Source: Romboutsia lituseburensis
GTDB taxonomy: Bacteria > Bacillota > Clostridia > Peptostreptococcales > Peptostreptococcaceae
NCBI RefSeq assembly: GCF_024723825.1
Contig: NZ_JANQBQ010000001.1
Span: 2,356,001-2,420,000, forward strand
Direction of reading: 5' to 3'
DNA length: 64,000 nt
Numbering within the stretch: the first letter of the stretch is position 1; the number at the start of each line of letters is the position of its first letter. Position numbers and translations under genes: made by a program. Positions 34,323-43,904 of this stretch are shown one piece after another. Under the pieces are notes generated by a model that had not been told where the DNA came from, made no database searches, and saw only the letters and a program-made list of their open reading frames with translations.

Positions 34323-34350
34323 AAAGGTTACTGCGAAGCAGTAACCTTTT
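34323..34350 (-). terminator. Hairpin between noc and parA
   Basis: A 13-bp stem AAAAGGTTACTGC with its complement and a GAA loop (positions within 1 base); the minus strand continues into TTTTTTAAAAG. It overlaps the noc stop and would reduce read-through into parA. Confidence 0.82.
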
Positions 34351-35134
34351 ATTTTTTAGGAATCTTTACAACAACTTCCATATAATCGCCTTTATCTACC
34401 TCGTTATACTTTGCCTCAATTCCTGTTCCTATTATTGCATCAAAGGCTTGCTTCATGGTATTTAAATAAATTCTTATACCCATGGTACCTTTTATATTTT
34501 GTTTTTTCTCTGGTTCTTGAGCGGCTTGTAATTCTTCTAAAATGTCTTTTATCAACTTTTCAGTTTTCTTTACAGTTAGTTCATTTTTTATTACTTTGTC
34601 TACAACGTCTTTCATTAGCTCTTCGTTAGGTAACTTAAGAAGTGCTCTAGCATGTCTTTCAGTTAAATCATTTTCTACTAATTTTATTTTTATTTCATTT
34701 GGTAATCTTAATATTCTAAGCTTATTAGCTATAGTAGATTGATTTTTTCCTAATTTCTCAGCTAATTGTTGCTGCGTAAATTCATGTTCTTTAATTAGAT
34801 TTTCATAACCCATAGCTTCTTCTATGAAGTTTAAATCTTCTCTTTGTAAATTTTCCAACAATGCTAATACTGCTGAAGATTCATCTGACATATTATTTAT
34901 AATCGCAGGAACTGATTTAAGTTGAGCTAATTTAGCAGCTCTAAATCTTCTTTCACCTGCGATAAGTTCATATTTATCATCTTTAACTCTAACAGTTATA
35001 GGTTGAAGTATTCCATAAACTTTTATAGAGTTGCTTAATTCTTCTAGCGCTGATTGTGAAAATACTTTTCTTGGTTGATATGGATTTGGAACTATATTTT
35101 CTATAGGTATCTCCATAACTCTTTTATCTTCCAT
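34349..35134 (-). CDS. noc: Nucleoid occlusion protein Noc (ParB paralogue)
   Basis: 261 residues, with the ParB-like IVPNPYQPRKVFSQSALEEL, GERRFRAAKLAQ, an HTH (EFTQQQLAEKLGKNQSTIAN) and a C-terminal domain. Its N-terminus (MEDKRVMEIPIENIV) lacks the long basic ParA-activating tail of ParB; in Bacillus this region of Noc is a membrane-binding amphipathic helix, which is not obvious here. Noc binds NBS sites and the membrane to keep division off the chromosome. Its position next to parAB and rsmG is the standard Firmicutes order. Confidence 0.9.
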   Translation of the reverse strand: MEDKRVMEIPIENIVPNPYQPRKVFSQSALEELSNSIKVYGILQPITVRVKDDKYELIAGERRFRAAKLAQLKSVPAIINNMSDESSAVLALLENLQREDLNFIEEAMGYENLIKEHEFTQQQLAEKLGKNQSTIANKLRILRLPNEIKIKLVENDLTERHARALLKLPNEELMKDVVDKVIKNELTVKKTEKLIKDILEELQAAQEPEKKQNIKGTMGIRIYLNTMKQAFDAIIGTGIEAKYNEVDKGDYMEVVVKIPKK

Positions 35135-35323
35135 AACATCCCTCTCTTATTAGATATAAATATATTTGAATTTCATTAACTACCTACAAATTAATACTAC
35201 ATTAGATACACATGAGTATAATATTTCTTCATATACTCACATAATCCTTCTATTTTATTTCATTTTTAGTATATTTTTAGCTATTTTATAGTATATATCT
35301 TAGCTTTCTTATACTAATTAGTT

Positions 35324-36043
35324 TTATTTTATAGGACTTTTTGCAGGTTTTCCTGCTTTTCTCGGATATTTTTCTGGCGTATTTTTTACTTTTTTAAATA
35401 CTAATATATTGTGCTTTAAATCAGTTTCAGGAAGTTCTATATTTATTTTTTCTACAAATTCTAATCCTAAAACTTCCATAGCAGCTTTAGATTCTTCTAA
35501 TTCTAAATTTGCATTAGGACCTTTTAGACATACAAAATATCCGCCAACTTTTACAAATGGTACACAAAATTCCATTAATATGGGTAATCCAGCAACTGCC
35601 CTGGCAGTTGCTACATCATATTGTTCTCTATACTCTTCTGATTTTCCAAAATCTTCAGCTCTACCATGTATAAATTCTACATTTTCTAATCCTAAGTTAT
35701 TACTTACTTCTTGTAAGAAATTTATCCTCTTATTTAATGAATCTAATAAAGTTAAGTTTATATTTTCTAAGCATATTTTTAATGGTAAACCAGGAAAACC
35801 AGCTCCTGTTCCAACATCTATTAATGATATCCCATCTTTTATATACCCATTTTCAACCGATGAAACAGAATCTAAAAAGTGTTTTATAAACACTTCTTTT
35901 TCATCTTCTATTCCAGTAAGATTCATTTTTTGATTCCAATCGACTAATATTTCCCTGTAAATATTAAAATTGTCCAAAATTCTGTCGTTAGCTTTTATTC
36001 CTAAATCTTCAAGACCTTTTTTTAATAAATCTCTATTAGTCAT
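35324..36043 (-). CDS. rsmG: 16S rRNA (guanine-527-N7)-methyltransferase
   Basis: 239 residues. The AdoMet site [20 protein letters not shown] (near 70-90) and [40 protein letters not shown] are RsmG features. It methylates G527 of 16S rRNA; loss gives low-level streptomycin resistance in many bacteria. A basic tail ([15 protein letters not shown]) ends it, as is usual. It overlaps the mnmG stop by 8 bases. Confidence 0.97.
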   Translation of the reverse strand: MTNRDLLKKGLEDLGIKANDRILDNFNIYREILVDWNQKMNLTGIEDEKEVFIKHFLDSVSSVENGYIKDGISLIDVGTGAGFPGLPLKICLENINLTLLDSLNKRINFLQEVSNNLGLENVEFIHGRAEDFGKSEEYREQYDVATARAVAGLPILMEFCVPFVKVGGYFVCLKGPNANLELEESKAAMEVLGLEFVEKINIELPETDLKHNILVFKKVKNTPEKYPRKAGKPAKSPIK

Positions 36044-37931
36044 TTTGTCCTCCTCTACTTCTTCTCATTTGTTCTAAGTAGATAAGAAGTACTGATGTAT
36101 CTGCAGGAGAAACCCCTGATATACGAGATGCTTGTCCTATAGATACAGGTCTTATAGCATCTAGTTTTTGTCTAGCTTCTATTCTTAATCCCTCTATAGA
36201 TAAGTAATCTATTTCATCTGGAAGTTTCTTATTTTCAAGTTTCTTAAATTGATCTATTTGCTTTAATTGCTTATCTATATATCCTTCATATTTTGTCATT
36301 ATAACGCATTGTTCTTTGACTTCTTCTGATACATCTTCTCCAGCACCTTTTCCTATAGCTTCTATTAAGCTATATGTAACTTCTGGACGTTTTAAGAATT
36401 CATATAAAGATAATCCAACTTTTATTTCAGATGCGCCTATCTCTTCTAAAAGATGATTTACTTCTTTTGGCGTAACTCTTTCTGTCTTTAATCTTTCTAA
36501 TTCTTTTTCTACTTCTGATTTCTTATTTAAATATCTTTGATATCTATCTTCTTTTACTAACCCTATTTCGTAACCTCTCTCAGTAAGTCTCATATCTGCA
36601 TTATCTTGTCTTAGATATAATCTATATTCTGATCTTGAAGTCATCATTCTATAAGGCTCATTAGTACCTTTAGTTACTAAATCATCTATTAAAACACCTA
36701 TATATGCTTCTGATCTATCAAGTACAAATGGCTCTTTACCTTCTATTTTACATGCTGCATTTATACCTGCTATAAGACCTTGAGCTGCTGCTTCTTCATA
36801 TCCTGAAGTTCCATTAAATTGCCCAGCACTAAATAGGTTTTCTACACCCTTTATTTCAAGGTTTATTTTTAACTGAGTTGGGTCTATACAATCATACTCT
36901 ATTGCATAAGCCGGTCTCATTATTTTAGCATTTTCAAGTCCCTTTATACTCTTATACATTTGTAACTGTACTTCATATGGTAAACTTGTTGATATACCCT
37001 GAATATACATTTCCTTAGTATCTAATCCTTCTGGTTCAATGAAAATTTGATGTGATTCTTTATCACTGAATCTAACTACCTTATCTTCTATTGATGGACA
37101 ATATCTTGCTCCTGTACTTTGTGCTACTCCACTGTACATTGCAGTTCTACTTAAATTGCTAGTTATTATTTCATGCGTTTTTAAATTAGTTCTTGTTAAA
37201 TAACAAGGCTCTTGATCTATATCTACCTTATCAGTTAAGAATGAAAATGGAGTTATTCTTTCATCCCCTTCTTGGATAGACATTTCAGAGAAATCTATAC
37301 TGTCTCTATGAATTCTTGCTGGAGTACCCGTTTTGAATCTTCTCATATTTAAACCTAGGTCTACTAACTTATCTGTTAAATGTTTAGAATATCCTAATGC
37401 ATTAGGACCTTCATCTAAAGTAGCTTCTCCTATAAATACTCTTGAGTTTAAGTATACTCCCGTAGCTAGTATTACCGCTTTAGCTTCATATTTGCATCCT
37501 AACTTAGTTACTACTCCTGTAACAACTTGTCCTTCATGTAGTACATCTACTACTTCATCCATAACTATATCTAAGTTAGGTTCATTTTCTAAAGTTCTTT
37601 TCATTTCCGTATGATATCTGAACTTGTCTGCTTGACCTCTTAAAGAATGGACAGCTGGTCCTTTTGCAGTATTTAACATTCTACTTTGTATAAGTGTCTT
37701 ATCTGCATTTACCCCCATCTCTCCACCTAGTGCATCTATTTCTTTAACTAATTGTCCTTTTCCAGTACCACCTATTGATGGATTACATGGCATTAAGGCA
37801 ATAGTATCTAGAGACATAGTAACTACTAATGTTTTATGTCCCACTCTAGCTGTTGCTAATGCAGCTTCACAACCCGCATGACCAGCACCAACTACTATTA
37901 CATCGTATTTTCCTGCTTCGAAATTTATCAT
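36036..37931 (-). CDS. mnmG: tRNA uridine-5-carboxymethylaminomethyl modification enzyme MnmG (GidA)
   Basis: 631 residues from the ATG at 37931, chosen because AGAAAGGATATTAAC precedes it; an upstream ATG at 37955 lacks a site. FAD-binding [18 protein letters not shown] at the start, the MnmG stretch [20 protein letters not shown] with active Cys, [15 protein letters not shown]-like [20 protein letters not shown], and the C-terminal helical domain [20 protein letters not shown]. With MnmE it installs the (carboxymethyl)aminomethyl group on U34 of several tRNAs. A parS-like sequence lies just upstream. Confidence 0.97.
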   Translation of the reverse strand: MINFEAGKYDVIVVGAGHAGCEAALATARVGHKTLVVTMSLDTIALMPCNPSIGGTGKGQLVKEIDALGGEMGVNADKTLIQSRMLNTAKGPAVHSLRGQADKFRYHTEMKRTLENEPNLDIVMDEVVDVLHEGQVVTGVVTKLGCKYEAKAVILATGVYLNSRVFIGEATLDEGPNALGYSKHLTDKLVDLGLNMRRFKTGTPARIHRDSIDFSEMSIQEGDERITPFSFLTDKVDIDQEPCYLTRTNLKTHEIITSNLSRTAMYSGVAQSTGARYCPSIEDKVVRFSDKESHQIFIEPEGLDTKEMYIQGISTSLPYEVQLQMYKSIKGLENAKIMRPAYAIEYDCIDPTQLKINLEIKGVENLFSAGQFNGTSGYEEAAAQGLIAGINAACKIEGKEPFVLDRSEAYIGVLIDDLVTKGTNEPYRMMTSRSEYRLYLRQDNADMRLTERGYEIGLVKEDRYQRYLNKKSEVEKELERLKTERVTPKEVNHLLEEIGASEIKVGLSLYEFLKRPEVTYSLIEAIGKGAGEDVSEEVKEQCVIMTKYEGYIDKQLKQIDQFKKLENKKLPDEIDYLSIEGLRIEARQKLDAIRPVSIGQASRISGVSPADTSVLLIYLEQMRRSRGGQND

Positions 37932-37958
37932 GTTAATATCCTTTCTGTTAAACATTAA

Positions 37959-37974
37959 TGTTTCACGAAAAACA
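37959..37974. promoter_or_regulatory. Candidate degenerate parS site
   Basis: TGTTTCACGAAAAACA matches the parS consensus TGTTTCACGTGAAACA at 14 of 16 positions; the left half-site is perfect and the right has two changes. It lies between mnmE and mnmG, 4 kb from parAB-noc and from oriC, where parS sites are expected. Confidence 0.45.
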
Positions 37975-37985
37975 TAATTTTTCTA

Positions 37986-39374
37986 TTATTTACCTATACA
38001 GAAGTTGCTAAATATAGTATCTAGTAAATCTTCTTTTACAGTATCTCCATTTATATATCCTAAATAGTTCCATATGTTTTTAAAATCAACTTCTATGAAG
38101 TCATATGGTAGATTTTGCTCGATAGCACTGATTGCATCATTTATAGATTCATATGCTTTTAGTAATGCATCTTTATGTCTAGAATTTGTTATAACTAAAC
38201 TTGAAGTATTTTTTATACTTCCTCTATAAACCATTGATTCTATTTTATCATGAATTTGCTCAATTCCTTCATGTTTTAAAGCTGATATTCTTATTATACT
38301 ATCATTATCGACATATTGTCTTATTTTATCTTCTTCTATTTTTTGTTCTAAATCCGTTTTATTTAATAAAACTATAGTCTTTTTGTTTTCTAAGTTTGCT
38401 AATATTTCTAAGTCTTCATCAGAAAGTTGTCTTGATGAATCAAGTACCATAATTACTAAATCTGCTGAGTTAAATGATTCTTTAGATTTTTCTACCCCTA
38501 TTTTTTCAACAACATCTTCTGTTTCTCTTATTCCTGCTGTATCTACTATTTTTAGAGGTATTCCTTTTATATTCACAAACTCTTCTATAACGTCTCTTGT
38601 TGTTCCTGGTATATCTGTAACTATAGCTCTATTTTCTCCTAATATAGAGTTTAATAACGAAGACTTACCAACATTTGGCTTTCCTACTATAACTGTTTTT
38701 AATCCGTCTCTAAGTATCTTACCACTCTCTGCTGTATCATATAATTTCTTTATTTCATTTTTAAGTTCATGAGCTTTTTCTTCTAAAGTTTGATATGTTA
38801 TTTCTTCAACATCTTCTTCCGAGAAGTCTATTGCAACTTCTAGATGAGCTAATACTTCTGTTACCTTCATTCTTAAATCTTTTATTTTATTAGATAAAGA
38901 TCCTTCTAATTGATTTTGAGCAACTTCATGAGCCATATCTGTTTTTGCTTTTATAACATCTATTATGGCTTCAGCTTGAGATAGGTCTATTCTTCCGTTT
39001 AAGAATGCTCTTTTTGTAAACTCTCCTTGCTCTGCAAGCCTTACATCCTTAGACAATATAAGTTCTAATATTTTTTTTACAGAGATAAATCCACCGTGGC
39101 AATTTATTTCTATAACATCTTCAGCTGTATATGAGTTTGGCCCTTTCATATAAGCAACTAAAGCTTCATCTATTACTTTATCCCCATCTAAAATATTTCC
39201 ATATATTAAAGTTCTTGTTTTATAATCTTTTATTAATTTTCCCGACATAGATCTAAATATTTCTTCTGCAACTGATAGTGATCTTTCACCACTAATTCTT
39301 ATAATACCTATACCACCTTCACCTGGTGCAGTTGCTATTGCTGCTATAGTATCATCTATAAACAAATCTATCAC
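37986..39374 (-). CDS. mnmE: tRNA modification GTPase MnmE (TrmE)
   Basis: 462 residues. The N-terminal tetrahydrofolate-binding domain starts DTIAAIATAPGEGGIGIIRI; a helical domain surrounds the G domain (about 225-375) with G1 VGKPNVGKSSLLN, G2 TTRDV, G3 DTAGIRET, G4 LNKTDL; the C-terminus ends in the catalytic FCIGK motif. It works with MnmG on U34 of tRNAs. Complete. Confidence 0.98.
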   Translation of the reverse strand: MIDLFIDDTIAAIATAPGEGGIGIIRISGERSLSVAEEIFRSMSGKLIKDYKTRTLIYGNILDGDKVIDEALVAYMKGPNSYTAEDVIEINCHGGFISVKKILELILSKDVRLAEQGEFTKRAFLNGRIDLSQAEAIIDVIKAKTDMAHEVAQNQLEGSLSNKIKDLRMKVTEVLAHLEVAIDFSEEDVEEITYQTLEEKAHELKNEIKKLYDTAESGKILRDGLKTVIVGKPNVGKSSLLNSILGENRAIVTDIPGTTRDVIEEFVNIKGIPLKIVDTAGIRETEDVVEKIGVEKSKESFNSADLVIMVLDSSRQLSDEDLEILANLENKKTIVLLNKTDLEQKIEEDKIRQYVDNDSIIRISALKHEGIEQIHDKIESMVYRGSIKNTSSLVITNSRHKDALLKAYESINDAISAIEQNLPYDFIEVDFKNIWNYLGYINGDTVKEDLLDTIFSNFCIGK

Positions 39375-39461
39375 CTCTTATTATATAATTTCGTAATTTT
39401 TTCTCGTTACTTTAATTGTTTCCTTAATCTTATCATTATATAAAATAATTGACAAAAATAA

Positions 39462-39485
39462 AACCCCCTATTACTATAGGAGGTT
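39462..39485 (-). terminator. Terminator of the rnpA-yidC-jag operon
   Basis: Stem AACCCCCTA / TAGGAGGTT with one mismatch; on the minus strand it runs into TTTTATTTTTG. It separates jag from mnmE. Confidence 0.75.
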
Positions 39486-39490
39486 ATGTT

Positions 39491-40126
39491 TTATCTTTTA
39501 TATTCTATAACTAATCTTCTGTATGGATCAGTTCCTTCGCTGTATGTAGTTACATATTTATCATTTTGAAGAGCAGAATGAACTATTCTTCTTTCATAAG
39601 GATTCATATAGTCTAATTTCTTTGTTTTCTTCGTCTTAGCAACTTCTCTAGCTACTTTATTTGCATATCTTATCAAAGATTCTTCTCTTTTAGACCTGTA
39701 ATTTTCTATATCTACAAGAACTCTCATGTGAGAATCTTTGTTTATTTTATTAAGTGCTAGTCCAGTTAAAAATTGTATAGAGTCTAATGTTTCTCCTCTT
39801 CTACCTATTAAACACGCTGCATCCTTACCTTCTATGTCTACTTTAATTAAATTGTTATCTTGAGTAACATTTACTACAGCTTCTATTTTAGAGTTTTTTA
39901 GTATACCTTTAACAAATTGCTGAGCTATTTCAAGTTCACTTAACTCTTTTTCTATTACTGTAAATTTATACAGTCCTTCTTTTGCACCTATAAATCCTAA
40001 AAATCCAGATTTAGGTTGCTCTAAAACTTCAACATTTAAGTCTTCTAAACTTACCTTTAACTCTGTTATAGCCTTACTTACAGCTTCATCTTGAGTTTTA
40101 CTTCTTATTTCTAGGCTTGCTATCAT
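39491..40126 (-). CDS. jag: RNA-binding protein Jag (KhpB/EloR)
   Basis: 211 residues: Jag-N domain (about 1-55, SLEIRSKTQDEAVSKAITEL), KH domain (VDIEGKDAACLIGRRGETLD with the GRRG-type loop), and R3H (SLIRYANKVAREVAKTKKTK, MNPYERRIVHSAL). It binds RNA with KhpA and controls cell elongation in related bacteria. The ATG at 40126 overlaps the end of yidC by 29 bases; the ribosome site AAGGAGG lies in yidC. Confidence 0.96.
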   Translation of the reverse strand: MIASLEIRSKTQDEAVSKAITELKVSLEDLNVEVLEQPKSGFLGFIGAKEGLYKFTVIEKELSELEIAQQFVKGILKNSKIEAVVNVTQDNNLIKVDIEGKDAACLIGRRGETLDSIQFLTGLALNKINKDSHMRVLVDIENYRSKREESLIRYANKVAREVAKTKKTKKLDYMNPYERRIVHSALQNDKYVTTYSEGTDPYRRLVIEYKR

Positions 40127-40799
40127 TTATTACTTCCTCCTTAGAATTAGCCAGCTTAGCTCTTAGAGGATTCATTACTAAATAATGTTGAGCTATAGAG
40201 AATAAGTTACCTACAGTCCAATATAATGTAAGACCTGCTGGGAACATGAACCCCCAATATAACATCATTGCAGACATTACATAAGTCATAATTTTCATAG
40301 ATCCTTGTTGTTGGTCTTTTGGCATCATTAACATTTGCATTATAAATGTCGTTGCCCCTGATATTATAGCTAATATGTAATCTGGCTTTGTTAAATTCTG
40401 TACCCATAAAAATACCATATCGGCATTAGCAAAAGCAGCTTTATCTGCGAAAACTCCCCACGCTACAGGATCTCTTAATACATTATAAAGTCCTATTAAT
40501 ATAGGAAACTGTATTAATAGTGGTAAACATCCTGCTAATGGATTTATTTTTGCCTCTTTATATAAATTCATTATTTCTTGTTGTTGCTTTTCTGGTTTAT
40601 CTTTATATTTTTGTTGTATTTCTTGCATCTTAGGCTGTATATCTTGCATAGCCTTAGTTGATTTCGTTTGTTTTATTGTAAGAGGTAACAATAATACCTT
40701 TACAAAAATTGTAAATAATATAATTGATAGTCCATAGTTCTGAACAAATTCAACTATTATTTTTAGCACCTGTCCTAATAAATTACTTATAATGCTCAA
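40098..40799 (-). CDS. yidC: Membrane protein insertase YidC (SpoIIIJ/OxaA1)
   Basis: 233 residues with five membrane segments. The core starts GLSIILFTIFVKVLLLPLTI KQTKS, with the groove Arg-equivalent region and MQEIQQKYKDKPEKQQQEIM (cytoplasmic coiled hairpin), then INPLAGCLPLLIQFPILIGL. No lipobox Cys is seen, unlike many Gram-positive YidC. It inserts membrane proteins with or without SecYEG. The C-terminal tail is basic (KEEVINDSKPRNKK). Confidence 0.97.
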   Translation of the reverse strand: MSIISNLLGQVLKIIVEFVQNYGLSIILFTIFVKVLLLPLTIKQTKSTKAMQDIQPKMQEIQQKYKDKPEKQQQEIMNLYKEAKINPLAGCLPLLIQFPILIGLYNVLRDPVAWGVFADKAAFANADMVFLWVQNLTKPDYILAIISGATTFIMQMLMMPKDQQQGSMKIMTYVMSAMMLYWGFMFPAGLTLYWTVGNLFSIAQHYLVMNPLRAKLANSKEEVINDSKPRNKK

Positions 40800-40828
40800 T
40801 TTTTATACCTCCTAGAGTATATTGTCTT

Positions 40829-41080
40829 TTATTTTAGAGGATCATAGCCTCCCGGATGAAAGGGATGACATTTGGATACTCGTCTTATCGTTAAATACAT
40901 ACCTTTTATTAATCCATATTTCCTAAAGGCCTCTATTGAATATTGAGAACAAGTCGGATAAAATCTACAGGTAGGTCCTTTTAACGGAGATATAAATTTT
41001 TGATAGAATCTAACTAAACAAATACATAATTTCGCCAAGTATCTATTCATTTCCTTTAATATAAAATTTATTTTTTCCAA
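40829..41080 (-). CDS. yidD: Membrane protein insertion efficiency factor YidD
   Basis: 83 residues with the family marks [40 protein letters not shown] and [12 protein letters not shown]. It is a small peripheral amphipathic protein that aids YidC. Start choice: a TTG at 41080 is 8 bases after GGAGG (41089-41093); an ATG at 41095 overlaps that site and is less likely. It lies 26 bp after rnpA and 30 bp before yidC, the universal order. Confidence 0.95.
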   Translation of the reverse strand: MEKINFILKEMNRYLAKLCICLVRFYQKFISPLKGPTCRFYPTCSQYSIEAFRKYGLIKGMYLTIRRVSKCHPFHPGGYDPLK

Positions 41081-41105
41081 AATCAAGGCCTCCATGCTAA
41101 AACTA

Positions 41106-41459
41106 TTATTGTTCTTGCAATTTAATATTGGCTTTTCTAGCTAAATGGTTTAAAGACTTTTCAATATCTTTATATTCTACATTTTTGGTAGATACCCTAG
41201 CTATAAGTACTATATCATATCCATTTTTAACGTTTTCATCTATATTTAATCTGTAAGCTTCTCTTATTCTTCTTCTTACTTTGTTCCTAACAATAGCTTT
41301 TCCAACTTTTTTAGAAACAGAAAATCCTACTCTACTAATATCTGATTTATTTTCCAGTATATACATTACTAAATGCTTATTTGCAAAAGATTTGCCGTGT
41401 TTGTATACTTTTCTAAAATCAGAGTCTTTTTTCAAGCCTTTTGTTTTATTAAAGTCCAT
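41106..41459 (-). CDS. rnpA: Ribonuclease P protein component
   Basis: 117 residues. The RNR motif region [27 protein letters not shown] and the start [20 protein letters not shown] identify it. It binds RNase P RNA and helps tRNA 5' processing. Ribosome site GGAGGG. A hairpin separates it from rpmH. Confidence 0.97.
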   Translation of the reverse strand: MDFNKTKGLKKDSDFRKVYKHGKSFANKHLVMYILENKSDISRVGFSVSKKVGKAIVRNKVRRRIREAYRLNIDENVKNGYDIVLIARVSTKNVEYKDIEKSLNHLARKANIKLQEQ

Positions 41460-41504
41460 CTTAAACCCTCCGTAAACACAGCTTATAAATTATAGTTTCT
41501 ACAC

Positions 41505-41533
41505 AAAAAGGCCACTTTCACAGCGGCCTTTTT
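41505..41533 (-). terminator. Terminator between rpmH and rnpA
   Basis: Stem AAAAAGGCC / GGCCTTTTT with an inner CACTT/CAG loop region; on the minus strand T-run after GGCC. It is immediately downstream of rpmH and may set the L34-to-RnpA ratio. Confidence 0.85.
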
Positions 41534-41538
41534 AATTA

Positions 41539-41673
41539 TTAATGAGTTAATCTATTTCTTCCTTTAGCTCTTCTTCTTCTTAACACGTTTCTTCCGTTAG
41601 ACGTCTTCATTCTCTTTCTGAAACCATGTTCTTTCTTTCTTTGTCTTTTCTTTGGCTGATAAGTTCTTTTCAT
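41539..41673 (-). CDS. rpmH: 50S ribosomal protein L34
   Basis: 44 codons read from the ATG at 41673: [44 protein letters not shown]. This is a full and typical L34. Ribosome site AAAGGCGGTG. It borders oriC, as in most bacteria, with rnpA downstream. Confidence 0.99.
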   Translation of the reverse strand: MKRTYQPKKRQRKKEHGFRKRMKTSNGRNVLRRRRAKGRNRLTH

Positions 41674-41875
41674 TTATTACACCGCCTTTCAGATTTTTTT
41701 TCCGTTTATAAAAATAATAACTTTACCCTCAAAGTAAACATAACACATACAATTATAAATGCTTTTATATTTGTTGTCAACGAGTTTTTGGACATGGTAA
41801 ATAACAAAATTACTTACCTTATATTATATGTATTTAACCAAAATATATTTAAATAGAAATATTATTTCCTATTAG

Positions 41876-42313
41876 TTATCAACATAGCTCATTTCATGTC
41901 ATTTTTTGATTATATATAAATGCTTGATTTTACTATTGTGTATTAATTTATCAACAGCCATGTAATATTGTGGATAAATTAAGTATAAAATCTTGAAGTT
42001 TGCCATTTATTCTGATATTATTAATATACTTGTTGATAATGTTAATAAGAAATATTAACTTATTAAGGTTATTCACAAGCTGTGGATATAAATGTGTATA
42101 ACTTATATGTATTTAGCTAATACTTTAGTTATAAACTACATTTATTATATATTGATACTATTTATAACTTTATATACATATTGTTTATATCTTTTTACTT
42201 TTTAAGAATAATTTGTGTTATTAGTATTTTATCCACACGATTATCCATAAATATAGTTATTATTAAAAAAACTTATATTTTTTTTGCTTTTTTGTTAATA
42301 ACTTTGTGGAAAA
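41876..42313. other. oriC: oriC, left subregion (incC-like) with DnaA boxes, upstream of dnaA
   Basis: The 670-bp gap between divergent rpmH and dnaA holds many DnaA boxes: TTATCAACA (41876, 41948), TGTGGATAA (41969-41977), TGTTGATAA (42031), TTATTCACA (42069), TGTGGATAT (42081), TTATCCACA (42229-42237), TTATCCATA (42241) and a TGTGGAAAA near 42304. With the cluster after dnaA this gives a bipartite origin as in Bacillus and C. difficile. The dnaA promoter is here too, so DnaA autoregulation is expected. Confidence 0.92.
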
Positions 42314-42343
42314 TGTTAATTATTCTGTTCGGAGGTTTATATT

Positions 42344-43663
42344 ATGGATATAGTTTCTTTATGGGACAAAACACTACAATTAATCAAAGGCGAGTTATCT
42401 CCGCCTAGTTTTAATGCTTTTTTTAAGCAAATAGTACCTTTAAAAATATACATGAGTGATTTAATACTTTTAGTACCTAATGATTTCACTAAGAGTATTT
42501 TAGAAGATAGATACTTGAATCTAATTGAAAGCTCAGTAAATCAGCTATCATTAAAAAAATACAAAGTAAAATTTGTGTTGAGTGAAAAAGATGTAGAAGG
42601 CTTGGATGAGGAAAATAAGCCAACAAAGTCCAAAAGCAGTTATCCTAATTTAAATCCTAAATATACTTTTGATACTTTTGTTATCGGTAATAGTAATAGA
42701 TTTGCTCATGCTGCATGTGTTGCAGTTGCCGAATCTCCAGCTAAAGCATACAATCCTCTTTTCTTATATGGAGGTGTTGGATTAGGAAAAACTCACTTAA
42801 TGCATGCCATCGGTCATCATATAATGACTCAAAAAAAAGATCCAAAGGTTGTTTATGTTTCTTCAGAAAAATTTACTAACGAGCTTATAAACTCGATAAA
42901 AGACGATAGAAATGAAGAATTTAGAAATAAATATAGAAACGTAGACATTTTACTTATAGATGATATTCAATTTATAGCAGGAAAAGAAAGAACTCAAGAA
43001 GAGTTTTTCCATACTTTTAATTCATTACATGAAGCAAATAAGCAAATAATAATTTCTAGTGATAGACCACCAAAGGAAATACCAACACTAGAAGATAGAT
43101 TAAGATCTAGATTTGAAATGGGACTTATAACTGATATACAAGCACCTGACTTTGAAACTAGAATAGCTATACTTAGAAAAAAAGCTCAAATGGAAAACAT
43201 CGAAGTTTCTAATGAGGTTACTACTTATATAGCTAAAAATATCAAGTCAAATATAAGAGAATTAGAAGGAGCTTTAACTAGAGTAATAGCTTATTCTTCT
43301 CTTACTAATAGAAACATATCTTTTGAACTAGCTGCTGAGGCATTAAAAGATATAATAACTACTACGAAAACAGAGGAAATTACTGTAAATCGTATAAAAG
43401 AAAAGGTTGCAACTGTATTTGATTTAAAAATGGAAGATTTCAATTCTAAAAAAAGAACTAGATCAATAGCTTATCCAAGACAAATAGCTATGTATTTATC
43501 TCGTGAACTTACAGACCTGTCTTTACCAAAAATAGGAGAAGAGTTCGGAGGACGTGATCATACAACGGTTATTCATGCCCACGATAAGATAATTAAAGAT
43601 ATACAAGCAAATGAAGAAATAAAAATGAAAATAGACAAAATAATATCAGATTTAAAGGGATAA
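42344..43663 (+). CDS. dnaA: Chromosomal replication initiator protein DnaA
   Basis: 439 residues. Domain I (1-80, [20 protein letters not shown]), a short linker, AAA+ domain III with [20 protein letters not shown] (Walker A) and [20 protein letters not shown] (Walker B), sensor II region [12 protein letters not shown], and domain IV with [15 protein letters not shown], the DnaA-box binding signature. All essential motifs are intact. Ribosome site CGGAGG. It is the first gene of the right replichore. Confidence 0.99.
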   Translation: MDIVSLWDKTLQLIKGELSPPSFNAFFKQIVPLKIYMSDLILLVPNDFTKSILEDRYLNLIESSVNQLSLKKYKVKFVLSEKDVEGLDEENKPTKSKSSYPNLNPKYTFDTFVIGNSNRFAHAACVAVAESPAKAYNPLFLYGGVGLGKTHLMHAIGHHIMTQKKDPKVVYVSSEKFTNELINSIKDDRNEEFRNKYRNVDILLIDDIQFIAGKERTQEEFFHTFNSLHEANKQIIISSDRPPKEIPTLEDRLRSRFEMGLITDIQAPDFETRIAILRKKAQMENIEVSNEVTTYIAKNIKSNIRELEGALTRVIAYSSLTNRNISFELAAEALKDIITTTKTEEITVNRIKEKVATVFDLKMEDFNSKKRTRSIAYPRQIAMYLSRELTDLSLPKIGEEFGGRDHTTVIHAHDKIIKDIQANEEIKMKIDKIISDLKG

Positions 43664-43679
43664 TTTATAAACAATTGTC

Positions 43680-43904
43680 TGTGGATATGGTGTTAATAGA
43701 TATGTGTGTATTTTTTTGTCTAAAAAATATTAACAAATTATTCTTTTTAAACTAACAAAGATATCAACAACTTATAAACATGTTGATATCTTTGACTCTA
43801 TTACGTTTGAGATAGTTATTCACATTATCAACAACACCTACTACTATTACTACTAATATTTTTTATTATTTTTTTATATATATGTCGCGAGGAGGTTATC
43901 CACA
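43680..43904. other. oriC: oriC, right subregion with unwinding element and DnaA-trios
   Basis: DnaA-box TGTGGATAT (43680-43688), a 14-bp inverted repeat with ATATCAACA/TGTTGATAT (43756-43794), adjacent boxes TTATTCACA (43816-43824) and TTATCAACA (43825-43833), then a run of CTA/TTA trinucleotides (43838-43855; complementary strand GAT-GAT-GAT-AAT-GAT-GAT read 3' to 5'), then a 30-bp A/T-only stretch. This matches the order of the Bacillus unwinding region (boxes, trios, AT-rich). A last perfect box TTATCCACA (43896-43904) abuts the dnaN start. Confidence 0.92.

Noticed and set aside
42181-42408. A 75-codon frame overlapping the dnaA start.
   Set aside because: It runs through oriC DnaA boxes in another frame and has no ribosome site.
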